Below are positions 24,956 through 33,725 of a stretch of 64,000 nucleotides of DNA, one piece after another. Position 1 is the first letter of the stretch. Each line of letters opens with the position of its first letter. Below the pieces are notes generated by a model. It did no database searches and was not told the origin of the DNA. It saw only the letters and a list, made by a program, of their open reading frames with translations. The stretch comes from Labilibaculum sp. (GTDB taxonomy: Bacteria > Bacteroidota > Bacteroidia > Bacteroidales > Marinifilaceae), in NCBI GenBank assembly GCA_016342745.1, contig JAEINT010000001.1, forward strand, positions 62,001 to 126,000, read 5' to 3'. The translations under genes and the position numbers were made by a program.

Positions 24956-26986
24956 ATGAAAGAATTCTCATCAGCTTGTCCTCGAAATTGCTACAGCACT
25001 TGTAGCATTAAGGTTCGTGTGGAAAATGAAAAGGTAATTGGAATTGATCCACACCCTGAAAATCTGGCAACTCCGGAAGGTCCTTGCATAAAAGGTTTGG
25101 CTTATGTGGAACGTGCCAATTCAAAGGATCGAATTTTATATCCGCAAAAGCGAATTGTCGATGGAAAATATGTGCGCATTAGCTGGGATGAGGCTTTGGA
25201 TACCATTGTTGAAAAGCTGAACCATTGCAAAGAAAGTTTTGGTCCACATTCGGTTTTGTATTTTGCAGCCAGTGGCATGTCGGGCTTGATTAATGGAGTG
25301 AGTACAAATTTCTGGAAGCTTTTTGGCGGAGCAACAACAACTTATGGCAACTTGTGTTGGCCTGCTGGTTTGGAAGCAACTCGATTGACCTTAGGTGCAA
25401 ACAAACACAATGCTCCTTGGGATTTAGAGCATGCAAAACTCATTGTGTTGTGGGGGAAAAATCCTGCTGAAACAAACATTCAGGAGATGATTCCTTTAGA
25501 GAAAGCACAAGAGAAAGGAGCCAAATTGGTGGTAATCGATCCACGAAGAACACCATCAAGCGAACGGGCAAACTCTTTGTTTCAGATTAAATCTGGAACC
25601 GATGGCGCTTTGGCTTTAGGCTTGGCTCGTGAGATCATTTATAACAATTGGATCGATAAAGAATTCATAGAAAAATATGTTCTTGGTTTTGAGCAATTCA
25701 AAGATCGAGTAGAAGAATATAGCTTAGAGAAAGTTTCGGAGATCTGTAGAATATCAGTTGATGCGATTAAAGAACTAGCCAAGCAAATTGGAACAACAGA
25801 GGCCATGACTTTATTGCCTGGCTATGGACTGCAGCGATACGAAAATGGCGGTCAAACCACGCGTTGTATTTTGGCACTTTCCGTGATAACAGGAAATATT
25901 GGTAGATCGGGAGCTTGTTGGCATTATGCCAATTTGCAGTCTTATGTGTTCGATGATTTAAAAGAGCCAGAATCTTACTTTCCAGGATGTGAGCATCCAA
26001 GTTTTAGAAGAGAGATTTCTGTAGCGAAATTGGGTGAGGATTTATTGAATTTAAAAGATCCGGAAGTGAAATTTATTTGGGTAGAAAGGGGAAATCCTTT
26101 GTCGCAAAATCCAGATACCAATAAGATTCGAAAGGCTTTTCGAAAAGCAGATTTTAGGGTTGTTGTAGATCAGTTCATGACGGATACAACACTGGAAGCT
26201 GATATTATTTTGCCAGCGAAAAATATGTTTGAGCAATCGGATATTATTGGTTCGTATTGGAATCCTTACGTGCAGTTAAAACAGAAAGTGATGGAGCCTG
26301 CTGGTGAGGTGAAGCCTGAAACAGAAATTTATTACCTACTGGCAAAAAAGCTAGGCTTTAATGAAATTGAAATTAGTAAAAATATACCAGAGCCAACTGA
26401 TGAGGCTATTGAAGAATATTTGGAAGGATTTTTGAAAGACTTCCCAGAATTGAGTTTGAAAGAACTGAAAAAAGGCCCACAATTGGCAAATTCATTTGAG
26501 GAGATTCCTTTTGCTGATTTTCAATTTCCTACAGCATCAGGAAAAATTGAATTGTATAACGGGCAAGCGAAAGAACTTTGGGGCGTTGATCCTTTGCCAG
26601 ATTACGTGCCTTTACCAGAGCAAAAAGAATTTCCATTGCAGTTAATATCACCAAATTCGAAGAATAGAATTCATTCTCAATTTGGAAATTTAAATGTGAT
26701 CAAGCAATTTGAACCAGAGGCTTTCTTATTTGTTCATCCGTTGGATGCAGAAGAAAAAGAGATTGTAAATGGAGAGAAGGTTGACTTGTTTAATCATCAG
26801 GGAAAAGCAGAAGTAAAGGTGCAATATGATTTAGGATTGAGAAGAGGAAATGTGGTTTTAACCAACGGACATCAATCTCATTTAGGAGCTGCACCAAATT
26901 TGTTCACTAAAGGATGCGAGACAGACATGGGACATGGAACTGCCTTTCACAATACTTGGGTTGACATTAAGAAAATTAACAATTAG
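24956..26986 (+). CDS. Cytosolic molybdopterin (bis-MGD) oxidoreductase, DMSO reductase superfamily
   Basis: This 676-residue enzyme has no Tat signal and should stay in the cytoplasm. The N-terminal [4Fe-4S] ligands are Cys8, Cys12, Cys16 and Cys43 (CPRNCYSTC...GPCIKG). The predicted metal ligand is Cys134 in YGNLCWPAG. The bis-MGD domains continue with LIVLWGKNPAET, VVIDPRRTPSSERA and a C-terminal molydopterin-dinucleotide domain (LISPNSKNRIHSQFGN, LTNGHQSHLG). The next gene but for a 251-base spacer encodes a fused FeS/membrane partner. It resembles uncharacterised DmsA/PhsA-like reductases. The substrate is not identifiable; a sulfur compound, an S-oxide or an aldehyde/acid couple are all possible. 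Confidence 0.88.
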   Translation: MKEFSSACPRNCYSTCSIKVRVENEKVIGIDPHPENLATPEGPCIKGLAYVERANSKDRILYPQKRIVDGKYVRISWDEALDTIVEKLNHCKESFGPHSVLYFAASGMSGLINGVSTNFWKLFGGATTTYGNLCWPAGLEATRLTLGANKHNAPWDLEHAKLIVLWGKNPAETNIQEMIPLEKAQEKGAKLVVIDPRRTPSSERANSLFQIKSGTDGALALGLAREIIYNNWIDKEFIEKYVLGFEQFKDRVEEYSLEKVSEICRISVDAIKELAKQIGTTEAMTLLPGYGLQRYENGGQTTRCILALSVITGNIGRSGACWHYANLQSYVFDDLKEPESYFPGCEHPSFRREISVAKLGEDLLNLKDPEVKFIWVERGNPLSQNPDTNKIRKAFRKADFRVVVDQFMTDTTLEADIILPAKNMFEQSDIIGSYWNPYVQLKQKVMEPAGEVKPETEIYYLLAKKLGFNEIEISKNIPEPTDEAIEEYLEGFLKDFPELSLKELKKGPQLANSFEEIPFADFQFPTASGKIELYNGQAKELWGVDPLPDYVPLPEQKEFPLQLISPNSKNRIHSQFGNLNVIKQFEPEAFLFVHPLDAEEKEIVNGEKVDLFNHQGKAEVKVQYDLGLRRGNVVLTNGHQSHLGAAPNLFTKGCETDMGHGTAFHNTWVDIKKINN

Positions 26987-27059
26987 TAATTATCAATTAA
27001 TATTACATTTAAAGATTATTGGTAATGTAGTGGAATTATAGCGGGATTATAGCGGGATT

Positions 27060-27185
27060 TGCCGATCGGGCGCGATTCGGGCTAGCCCGTTGCAATGGAA
27101 TGGCGAGCAGTATCCGAGAGGCTTGATTCTTTTGCTTACTTTTCTCATCTAAGGAGAAAAGTAAGAGCCAATCCGGCTTGAGGAT
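27060..27185. repeat. Structured intergenic element with a 12-bp hairpin
   Basis: It contains the perfect palindrome CGGGCTAGCCCG (27078-27089) and a strong hairpin CTTACTTTTCTC (27135-27146) / GAGAAAAGTAAG (27154-27165). The words CTTGATT.TTTTGCTT and GGGC..AGCCC recur in the non-coding stretch at 33999-34070 in swapped order. It is probably a dispersed element; a small RNA or attenuator role before the fused anchor gene is possible. Confidence 0.45.
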
Positions 27186-27237
27186 AATGACATATTATAA
27201 GATTGATTTATAAATCATCTTTAAGTACTAAATTTAA

Positions 27238-28569
27238 GTGATTGTGAATAAAAACTCTTTCATATTTAACACAAATCGATGCGTTGGCTGTAATGCTTGC
27301 GCAGCGGGTTGCAGCATAGAAAACGGTACCGATTTAATGATGAATTGGCGTGAAGTAAATACACACAATAAAATCAAACATCCAGGATTACCAGTTTTCC
27401 ATTTTTCGTTGGCATGTAACCATTGTGAAGATGCACCGTGCATGAAAAATTGCCCTGCATTGGCCTATACGCGCGATGAGAAAACAGGAGCCATTATTCA
27501 TCATGCCGAAGCTTGCATTGGTTGTACTTATTGTACTTGGGCTTGTCCGTACGATGCACCTAAATTCAATCCGGCAACGAATATTGTGGAGAAGTGTAAT
27601 TTTTGTGTAGATCGTATTTCTGATGGCAAAAAACCTGCTTGTGTAGATGCTTGTCCGGTAGGAGCTTTGGATTTTGGACAGCTATCATTAAGCGATGAAG
27701 ATAGAGTAATGCCCGGTTTTGTAGATATGGGAATAAAACCATCCATACAATTGGTGCCATTACGCGAAGAACATGCGAGTCCAACTATCGAAAATTTAGA
27801 TGAGGAGAAAATCGATCCGGAAAGAATAAAAGAGTGGCTGCCAAAAAGCAAAGACAAAGTATCGCTGGAGAAAGAGTGGACATTGGTTTTATTTACGATA
27901 GCCGTCGCCGGACTGGTAAGTTGGCAAGCAGCACATTTGTTTGGAAAAGTAGAAATGCCAGTGATTCCTTTTGCTGTAATGTCAGTATTGGCAATCGCCT
28001 TAACCTCTTTGCACATTGGAAAAAAATTGAGAATGTGGCGATTCATCCTAAACTTAAAAGGCTCTTGGTTGAGTAGAGAAATCTTTTCCTTTTCTGCGTT
28101 TCTTGGATTAACAGGCTTACACTTAATCACCGAAATTCAGCTATTTGGCTATGCGGCTTTAGTTTTTGGAATCTTTTGTTTGATTTCGGTAGACATGGTC
28201 TACAAATTCTTGACTCGAAAAGATGGTCTTTCAGTGCATTCAGGAATGGTGAGTACAACAGCGATCTTGTTTTTCGCATGGATTGCTGATATCCACATCC
28301 TAATCGAATTAATAATTCTTGCAAAAGGAAGTTTATATATCTGGAGAAAAGGAATGCTAAAGAAAATAGGAGCCAGTTATTTTCCAGTGCTTTCCATTAT
28401 AAGAATTCTATTTCTGTTCGTGCCATACTTTTTTTACGATATACAATGGGAATTGGCCTTGCCAATAGTTTTAGTCATCACCTTTATTGGAGAAATTATA
28501 GGCAGAGCAGAATTTTATTACGAATCGGATGTTCCAACGCCAGAAAAAGAATTACAAATTATTAAATGA
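27238..28569 (+). CDS. Fused FeS electron-transfer and DmsC-like membrane anchor protein
   Basis: This 443-residue protein joins a DmsB-like ferredoxin domain (residues about 1-190) to a DmsC-like anchor (about 210-430, some eight hydrophobic helices). The four cluster motifs are all complete: CVGCNACAAGC, CNHCEDAPCMKNCP, CIGCTYCTWACP and CNFCVDRISDGKKPACVDACP. There is no signal peptide, so the FeS domain faces the cytoplasm beside the preceding molybdoenzyme, and the anchor exchanges electrons with the quinone pool. Translation must begin at GTG (27238, or a second GTG at 27244), because no ATG precedes the ferredoxin domain. DmsB and DmsC are separate in enterobacteria; the fusion is a notable variant. 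Confidence 0.87.
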   Translation: MIVNKNSFIFNTNRCVGCNACAAGCSIENGTDLMMNWREVNTHNKIKHPGLPVFHFSLACNHCEDAPCMKNCPALAYTRDEKTGAIIHHAEACIGCTYCTWACPYDAPKFNPATNIVEKCNFCVDRISDGKKPACVDACPVGALDFGQLSLSDEDRVMPGFVDMGIKPSIQLVPLREEHASPTIENLDEEKIDPERIKEWLPKSKDKVSLEKEWTLVLFTIAVAGLVSWQAAHLFGKVEMPVIPFAVMSVLAIALTSLHIGKKLRMWRFILNLKGSWLSREIFSFSAFLGLTGLHLITEIQLFGYAALVFGIFCLISVDMVYKFLTRKDGLSVHSGMVSTTAILFFAWIADIHILIELIILAKGSLYIWRKGMLKKIGASYFPVLSIIRILFLFVPYFFYDIQWELALPIVLVITFIGEIIGRAEFYYESDVPTPEKELQIIK

Positions 28570-28581
28570 CGCAATATCGTA

Positions 28582-28602
28582 AAGATGCAATGCATTGGGT
28601 CT
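28582..28602. repeat. Decayed GATGCAATGCATTGGGTCT palindrome
   Basis: This is an imperfect copy of the AGACGCAATGCATTGCGTCT element, between the fused anchor gene and the PLP lyase gene. A short related word, ACATTGCATCTCTAC, follows at about 28628. Confidence 0.45.
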
Positions 28603-28651
28603 CTATCAAAAAAACATACATACTAAAACATTGCATCTCTACTAAAATATA

Positions 28652-29824
28652 ATGACCATGAAAAAAATCAATGCCAACCATATGCCGCTATATCGTGAAG
28701 CTGGCTTTAATTTGCAAAATTCAAAGCGAACCAAGGAAGCTTTTGCAGCCGAATTAGATCATGCTCACGAACCAGATGATTACATCTATTCAAGGTATCG
28801 CAACCCGACTGTTGTAGCGGTCGAGAAGCAAATTATGGAATTGGAAGATTGCAAATGGGCTTTGTTGGTGGAAACAGGAATGGCGGCTATTGATGTTGCT
28901 GTATCTGTTTTTCAGAAAGGTGCGGAAACGCGTCCGTGGTTGTTTTTCCATGAAATTTATGGTGGAACCAATTCCTTTATCGATACGGTATTGATAAAAA
29001 GAAGAAATTTGGATGTACACCGCTTTTATGCCAAAGAAGGCTTGTACGATTTTGTGGAATTGGAGCGAATGCTAAAAGAAATTCAGCCAGAATTTTTGTA
29101 TTTCGAAGCCGTTTCGAACCCTATGCTGATTGTGGCAGATGTAAAACGAATTATGGCTTTGGCAAAGCAATACAATGCGAAAATTATTGTTGACAATACT
29201 TTTGGAACACCCTATTTGTGGAAGCCATTAGTTGATGGAGCAGATTTGGTAATTCATTCTGCAACCAAATACATGAGTGGACATGGAAACATTACTGCTG
29301 GTGTTATTTGTGGTAACGATGAGGAGTTGATGAAAGAGGCCATTGAGTATCGCAAGTGGGCTGGTCATTTTTTAAGTCCAGATGATGCGTATCGTTTGGG
29401 TTCTCAATTAAAAAGTTTTGATCTTCGTTTCAAACAGCATTGCGATAATGCTATGGAATTGGCTGAATACTTAGAAAATCATCCGCAAATTGAAGAGGTT
29501 CTGTATCCAGGATTGGAATCGCACCCAACCAGAAAAGAGGCGGTAGATTTATTTGGGGATAAAGGTTTCGGTGGAATGCTTACTTTCGATATCAAGGGGA
29601 ATTCTGATGAGGATAAAAGAGAGAAGTGCAATCGCTTTATTGCAGCTTTAGAAGATACCATTCCATTGGTGCCAACATTGGGCGAAGTAGATACCATTTT
29701 ACTGCCCGTAGAGCCTGTGTGGGGTGCTAAATATCCTTTGCCAGGAGTTATCCGCTTATCGGTAGGTATCGAAAGTATAGAAAAGTTAAAAGCTTTGATT
29801 GGTGATGCCTTAGGAAAAATGTAA
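28652..29824 (+). CDS. Cys/Met-metabolism PLP-dependent enzyme (methionine gamma-lyase or cystathionine gamma-synthase/lyase type)
   Basis: This 390-residue fold-type I enzyme of the Cys_Met_Meta_PP family has the PLP lysine K206 in HSATKYMSGHGN, YSRYRNPTV near the start, ETGMAAIDVAV, and IIVDNTFGTPYLWKPL. Members cleave or build sulfur amino acids; a catabolic methionine gamma-lyase would give methanethiol, ammonia and 2-oxobutyrate. The position after a 2-oxoacid oxidoreductase, an aminotransferase and a cytosolic molybdoenzyme supports a catabolic role, because 2-oxobutyrate could be oxidised by that oxidoreductase. The exact reaction is not decided by the motifs. Confidence 0.85.
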   Translation: MTMKKINANHMPLYREAGFNLQNSKRTKEAFAAELDHAHEPDDYIYSRYRNPTVVAVEKQIMELEDCKWALLVETGMAAIDVAVSVFQKGAETRPWLFFHEIYGGTNSFIDTVLIKRRNLDVHRFYAKEGLYDFVELERMLKEIQPEFLYFEAVSNPMLIVADVKRIMALAKQYNAKIIVDNTFGTPYLWKPLVDGADLVIHSATKYMSGHGNITAGVICGNDEELMKEAIEYRKWAGHFLSPDDAYRLGSQLKSFDLRFKQHCDNAMELAEYLENHPQIEEVLYPGLESHPTRKEAVDLFGDKGFGGMLTFDIKGNSDEDKREKCNRFIAALEDTIPLVPTLGEVDTILLPVEPVWGAKYPLPGVIRLSVGIESIEKLKALIGDALGKM

Positions 29825-29920
29825 GTTAATGTTAGGAGTGTTCTTTTTGGGAACATTCCTTTTTTATAGAATCTTAATATTGTGTAAGGATATTATTTGT
29901 TCTGTGTACGTTGCGCAGAG

Positions 29921-30559
29921 TCAAACTCGCAAAATACTATTTAATAAATCTGTAAACCGTTTTTCATTAAAACTGAATAATCGTGTTGCCCCAAAGACAA
30001 ATAATGGATATTCTTTATCATCTTTTGTTTCAATTATTAGTATACTTCTTCTATTTCTAGAGTAATATTTATCAGCTGAATTAACAATACGGGTTCTAAA
30101 TTTTCTAATTTCATAGAAATCAAAATTTACATTTTCATAGAAAGATTTTCCTAATGGATCTAAATTAACAAGGGTTAGCAATTTTTTATCGAAATTGAAA
30201 ACAAGCTTATTTGTATACTTTGCATTGGCAATTCTTAAGTAGGCAATTGAAGCTAATCCAATTGTAACAAGACCTAATATAATTAGTTTTGATATGAATG
30301 GATTATTTATTTCAAATATATTCAAGTTCATATCTGTAAAAAGTATGAGGTAAGATGAAATAAGAAATACTAAAAGGAAAAAAATATCCAGTAGTATAGA
30401 AATAAATGAAGAATAGGTTTTTCCAATTTCTAAAAGGTTTTTTTCATTATCATATTCGGAAATAACAACAAATAAATTTGAAAGATTTTCAAGTTCAGTA
30501 ATATCTTCCTCTCGGTTAAAACCAATGTATTTACTATCAGTATAATCCATCATTTGCAT
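29921..30559 (-). CDS. Two-helix membrane protein of unknown function
   Basis: This 212-residue protein has two adjacent hydrophobic helices in the middle (about residues 52-74 and 88-110), and hydrophilic N- and C-terminal parts of about 50 and 100 residues. The C-terminal part has a strand-rich pattern (LVFNFDKKLLTLVNLD..., ILIIETKDDKEYPLFVFG) suggestive of a PH-like cytosolic domain, though that is a guess. It lies 80 bases downstream of a DUF3137/LemA pair on the same strand. I do not recognise the family. Confidence 0.6.
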   Translation of the reverse strand: MQMMDYTDSKYIGFNREEDITELENLSNLFVVISEYDNEKNLLEIGKTYSSFISILLDIFFLLVFLISSYLILFTDMNLNIFEINNPFISKLIILGLVTIGLASIAYLRIANAKYTNKLVFNFDKKLLTLVNLDPLGKSFYENVNFDFYEIRKFRTRIVNSADKYYSRNRRSILIIETKDDKEYPLFVFGATRLFSFNEKRFTDLLNSILRV

Positions 30560-30639
30560 TTTGTTTTGCGACCTGTTAAGTTGTTGATAGTTAATTAGTA
30601 ATATACGTTATTTTGTCCCCTGTTAGTGTAGGCAGCAAT

Positions 30640-31566
30640 TTATTTCCAAATTTTGGTATTCAGATCCAAATCATCCACTAAGCCAGTTAAAAGTTGAAAA
30701 TAATCAAAGCTGGACCTTATGAATTCTTTATTATTTATAGGTTTTGTAACACTGGCTTCAAATCGGTTTTTCTTTGTAGGAATTGACACATACAACCAAT
30801 TATTTACTAAGGAGAAGGCTACCTTTTTATTTATTTTTCTTTTGTAGTCAAGCATTCGTTGCATTAAACTAGTTGTTAGCTTATACCTCGATTCCACCTG
30901 ATCTTCACCTATTACTCTAAACTCTTTGTTAAATATGATATCTTCTAGATTTATGGTTGAAGCATTTTTCATTTCACCTCTTAAATTCATTTTAATTCTT
31001 TTGTAAAAAGAGGTTCTAGATCTGGGAATAACGATTGTTTTGGCGGTAAAGCTTTTGTTGAATTTAATTGCAATAAAAATGCCGTTAAAAAAAAGAATGC
31101 TACTTGGATCATACGCTTGAACTTCAGAGAAGTGGATGTATGTGTTTTCGATTCGACATTCGGTATAGTCGTCGCCTGTGGTTTTCCGAATTGATTTTTC
31201 AAACAACAAACTATTACGCAATAACTTTGCACTTACTCTTTGCCTTGGTACATATCTTACATCATCGTAAAAATAAGTAAGTAGCTGACCGATTACTTCC
31301 TTTTTAAAAGTAGGTGTAAGTTCTTTTGATATTTTACCTGCTCGTTCATTAAATAATCCGCAAAAAAACAGAACAAAAATAATTAACAAGTAAATAAAAT
31401 AGGCTTTAAGGATTGTTAGAATAAGCAATATTACAAAACCAATTATACCAATTTTATATAAAACATTCAGTTTTTTTGCTCCTTTTAATCTTTTTGCCTC
31501 AAGCTCTTCTAATTTGGGATATATTTGATTAAAAAAATTATCAAAAGATTTTCTGTTGCTACTCAT
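30640..31566 (-). CDS. DUF3137 family membrane protein
   Basis: This 308-residue protein has two close transmembrane helices (about residues 50-85) followed by a long soluble domain. The charged N-terminus, the helix pair and the RKTTGDDYTECRIENTYIHFSEVQA segment fit DUF3137. This family is often encoded next to lemA, as here, where lemA lies just upstream with a five-base gap. Its function is unknown. Confidence 0.8.
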   Translation of the reverse strand: MSSNRKSFDNFFNQIYPKLEELEAKRLKGAKKLNVLYKIGIIGFVILLILTILKAYFIYLLIIFVLFFCGLFNERAGKISKELTPTFKKEVIGQLLTYFYDDVRYVPRQRVSAKLLRNSLLFEKSIRKTTGDDYTECRIENTYIHFSEVQAYDPSSILFFNGIFIAIKFNKSFTAKTIVIPRSRTSFYKRIKMNLRGEMKNASTINLEDIIFNKEFRVIGEDQVESRYKLTTSLMQRMLDYKRKINKKVAFSLVNNWLYVSIPTKKNRFEASVTKPINNKEFIRSSFDYFQLLTGLVDDLDLNTKIWK

Positions 31567-31571
31567 TAATT

Positions 31572-32138
31572 TTAGGAGTTAAAAAGTTCTGATGCTTTTA
31601 TTTTTTTGCGTTCAATTTCATTTGCTTCAAATACTTTCTTTTCCCTGTAGCCAAACATTTTTGCCATAATATTTGAAGGAAACATTTGAATGTAATTATT
31701 GTATTCGGTAACGGCTGTATTGTAATATCTTCTCGAAGCGGATATATGTTCTTCTGAAGATGTCCAATTTGCCTGAAGGGCTAAAAAACTACTGTCAGCT
31801 TTTAAATCTGGATAATTCTCTACATTCATTAGCAAATCATTTACTTTTCGATGAATTTCATTGTGAGTTTTAACTTTTTGTTCATCTGATTTTTCTTCTA
31901 CAACCTGCGTACGCAACGTAGTGATTTCAACAAAAACGGTTCGTTCATGTTCCATATAACGTTTGGTGACTTCAACTAGATTTGGAATCAAATCATATCG
32001 TTTCTTTAGCATTACATCTACCGAAGCAAATGCATTGTTAACCTCATTTTTTCGTTTTACTAGTACGTTATAAATTATAATCAATACGATGATAAAAACG
32101 AATATAAATGCCAGTATTCCTATTTCTGTAAAATCCAT
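31572..32138 (-). CDS. lemA: LemA family protein
   Basis: This 188-residue LemA protein has one N-terminal transmembrane helix (about residues 7-25) and then the conserved helical core VKRKNEVNNAFASVDVMLKKRYDLIPNLVEVTK. SRRYYNTAVTEYNNYIQMFPSNIMAKMFGY follows near the C-terminus. LemA proteins are anchored with a helical bundle whose role is unclear. It is the first gene of a unit with DUF3137 and the two-helix protein. Confidence 0.93.
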   Translation of the reverse strand: MDFTEIGILAFIFVFIIVLIIIYNVLVKRKNEVNNAFASVDVMLKKRYDLIPNLVEVTKRYMEHERTVFVEITTLRTQVVEEKSDEQKVKTHNEIHRKVNDLLMNVENYPDLKADSSFLALQANWTSSEEHISASRRYYNTAVTEYNNYIQMFPSNIMAKMFGYREKKVFEANEIERKKIKASELFNS

Positions 32139-32239
32139 ATGTTTATTTTTGTTTATTGTGTTCTAGTTGTATCAATTGTTATGCTGGTTCAGACTTGTCA
32201 ACGGTCATGATAATGTAGTTTTTGTTGGCAATTCGTAAT

Positions 32240-32614
32240 TTATTTTACTTCATATAGGTCTTTAAACGCACTATATTTTTTAACCCAACCACTTTCTGTG
32301 AATATTTCGCCATGCAAACCATCACTTAAATCAGCTACATTTTCATTCTCCACATTCATTTGAATATTTTCGTCTAAGTCAGTTTGCTCTTGAATTGCAA
32401 AAAGAAAATCATGAGTTGAACTAGTCATGATTTCGATTATTAGTTCCTGAATTATTTCAATTTCGTTTTTATTAAATGTTCTTAGGTTTTGTTGCAAAGT
32501 CAAGAGTGAAGGTGTTTTTATCTCTTCATTTGATAGCCGTTGAAATTTTCTTATTCCTTGATCGAACAGATTCTCAATTATAAATCTCCCAAAAGTATCA
32601 AGTGGTTTTTTCAT
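32240..32614 (-). CDS. Hypothetical acidic protein
   Basis: This 124-residue soluble, acidic, largely helical protein has no signal peptide or transmembrane helix. It lies about 100 bases upstream of lemA on the same strand. No family is recognised. The ATG at 32614 and AT-rich codon use like its neighbours support it being a gene. Confidence 0.55.
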   Translation of the reverse strand: MKKPLDTFGRFIIENLFDQGIRKFQRLSNEEIKTPSLLTLQQNLRTFNKNEIEIIQELIIEIMTSSTHDFLFAIQEQTDLDENIQMNVENENVADLSDGLHGEIFTESGWVKKYSAFKDLYEVK

Positions 32615-32769
32615 AGTTAATTTTCTAATTTAGTTAGGGATTTCAAGACTGCTAATGTGTGTAATATATTCACTAACATGCTTTGCAAGCTGAATTAGTA
32701 TAAGTGTCTTTTTCTTTAATGGATCATTTGAGCGTCAAAATAGGCACGAACCTCTTGTGTGTTATTTTC

Positions 32770-33588
32770 TTACTTCAACAAGATTCCAATTTTAAAGCCT
32801 GCAGTAAGCGTTATAGGTGTGACTGAATCAGCACCTAAAAAGCCGTAATGATAAACACTGTCGTCATTATTATTCTCGCTATAGCCGTATCCAAGACCAA
32901 AGTAGATATCTAAAAGAAATGTGTCATTAAAAACGTACTGCTTTCCAACAATGATATTAATGGCCATCGCCCAATTTGTTTCCCTGTCATCACCATCATA
33001 AGAATAACCAATACCAAAATCATAATAGTTCCATCTGTCATAAGAATAAGCAGATAATGCTATTTCTGGTTTCACGTATGTCCCCTTTAAAACATGAGCA
33101 TAGCGCATGCCTTTCAAATAAAAATCCGGATTTTTAATGAATTTCATTCCAAACTTAGCAAAAGCTCCACGCGGATCTTCATCATTTCCATCTACTCCTA
33201 AGCCAATAATACCTAGGCTTACTTCCCAACTTCTCGATGGTCGAATGAGCTTTTCATATGCAAATGTTGTGTTTCCGGTTAAAGGAGCCAGAAAATCTAC
33301 CTTAAGAGCATGTTTTTTCTGATTCTCATAGGTTTCCTTTCCATAAAGAGAATGTGAAAAGGATAGCTCTTTTCCATTGCCTAAAATAATCTTGATGATG
33401 TCATTTTTATCGATCCCAAATAGAATATCGTTTGACATTTCGGGCAAGATATATTTGACTTCATCAGTTAATACCTCTTTTATCTTACAAGAAATGGTAT
33501 CCTTGCTTGTTTTTATAATTCGATCTTGAGCAGTAAGCTGATAAGATGAAAAAAGGAGAATAGGCAGTAGGTATTTGAAAAATTTCAT
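32770..33588 (-). CDS. Secreted, probably outer-membrane beta-barrel protein of unknown function
   Basis: This is a 272-residue protein with a signal peptide (MKFFKYLLPILLFSSYQLTAQ). A short domain (about residues 22-80, with KTSKDTISCKIKEVLTDEVKY, seen in many Bacteroidota surface proteins) is followed by alternating strands rich in Tyr/Gly (YAYS..RWNYYDFGIGYSY, LDIYFGLGYGYSE) that suggest an eight- to ten-strand barrel. It is monocistronic. No function can be given. Confidence 0.7.
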   Translation of the reverse strand: MKFFKYLLPILLFSSYQLTAQDRIIKTSKDTISCKIKEVLTDEVKYILPEMSNDILFGIDKNDIIKIILGNGKELSFSHSLYGKETYENQKKHALKVDFLAPLTGNTTFAYEKLIRPSRSWEVSLGIIGLGVDGNDEDPRGAFAKFGMKFIKNPDFYLKGMRYAHVLKGTYVKPEIALSAYSYDRWNYYDFGIGYSYDGDDRETNWAMAINIIVGKQYVFNDTFLLDIYFGLGYGYSENNNDDSVYHYGFLGADSVTPITLTAGFKIGILLK

Positions 33589-33694
33589 TCTTTATGTGTT
33601 AAGTTGGAAATGTGTCATTATAATGATGTAATTAACATGTGAATTTAACAAAAAAATAATTTAGAATGTAGTTTAATTACTCATTATAGGATAC

Positions 33695-33725
33695 AAAAAA
33701 AGGCCACGATTACTCGTGGCCTTTC
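33695..33725. terminator. Strong bidirectional-looking terminator hairpin
   Basis: AGGCCACGA (33701-33709) / TCGTGGCCT (33714-33722) has a four-base loop. A seven-A run on its left gives a T tract for minus-strand transcripts, and a shorter T run lies on the right. It sits about 385 bases beyond the rmuC stop, so minus-strand transcription may run through the whole non-coding stretch before ending here. Confidence 0.75.
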
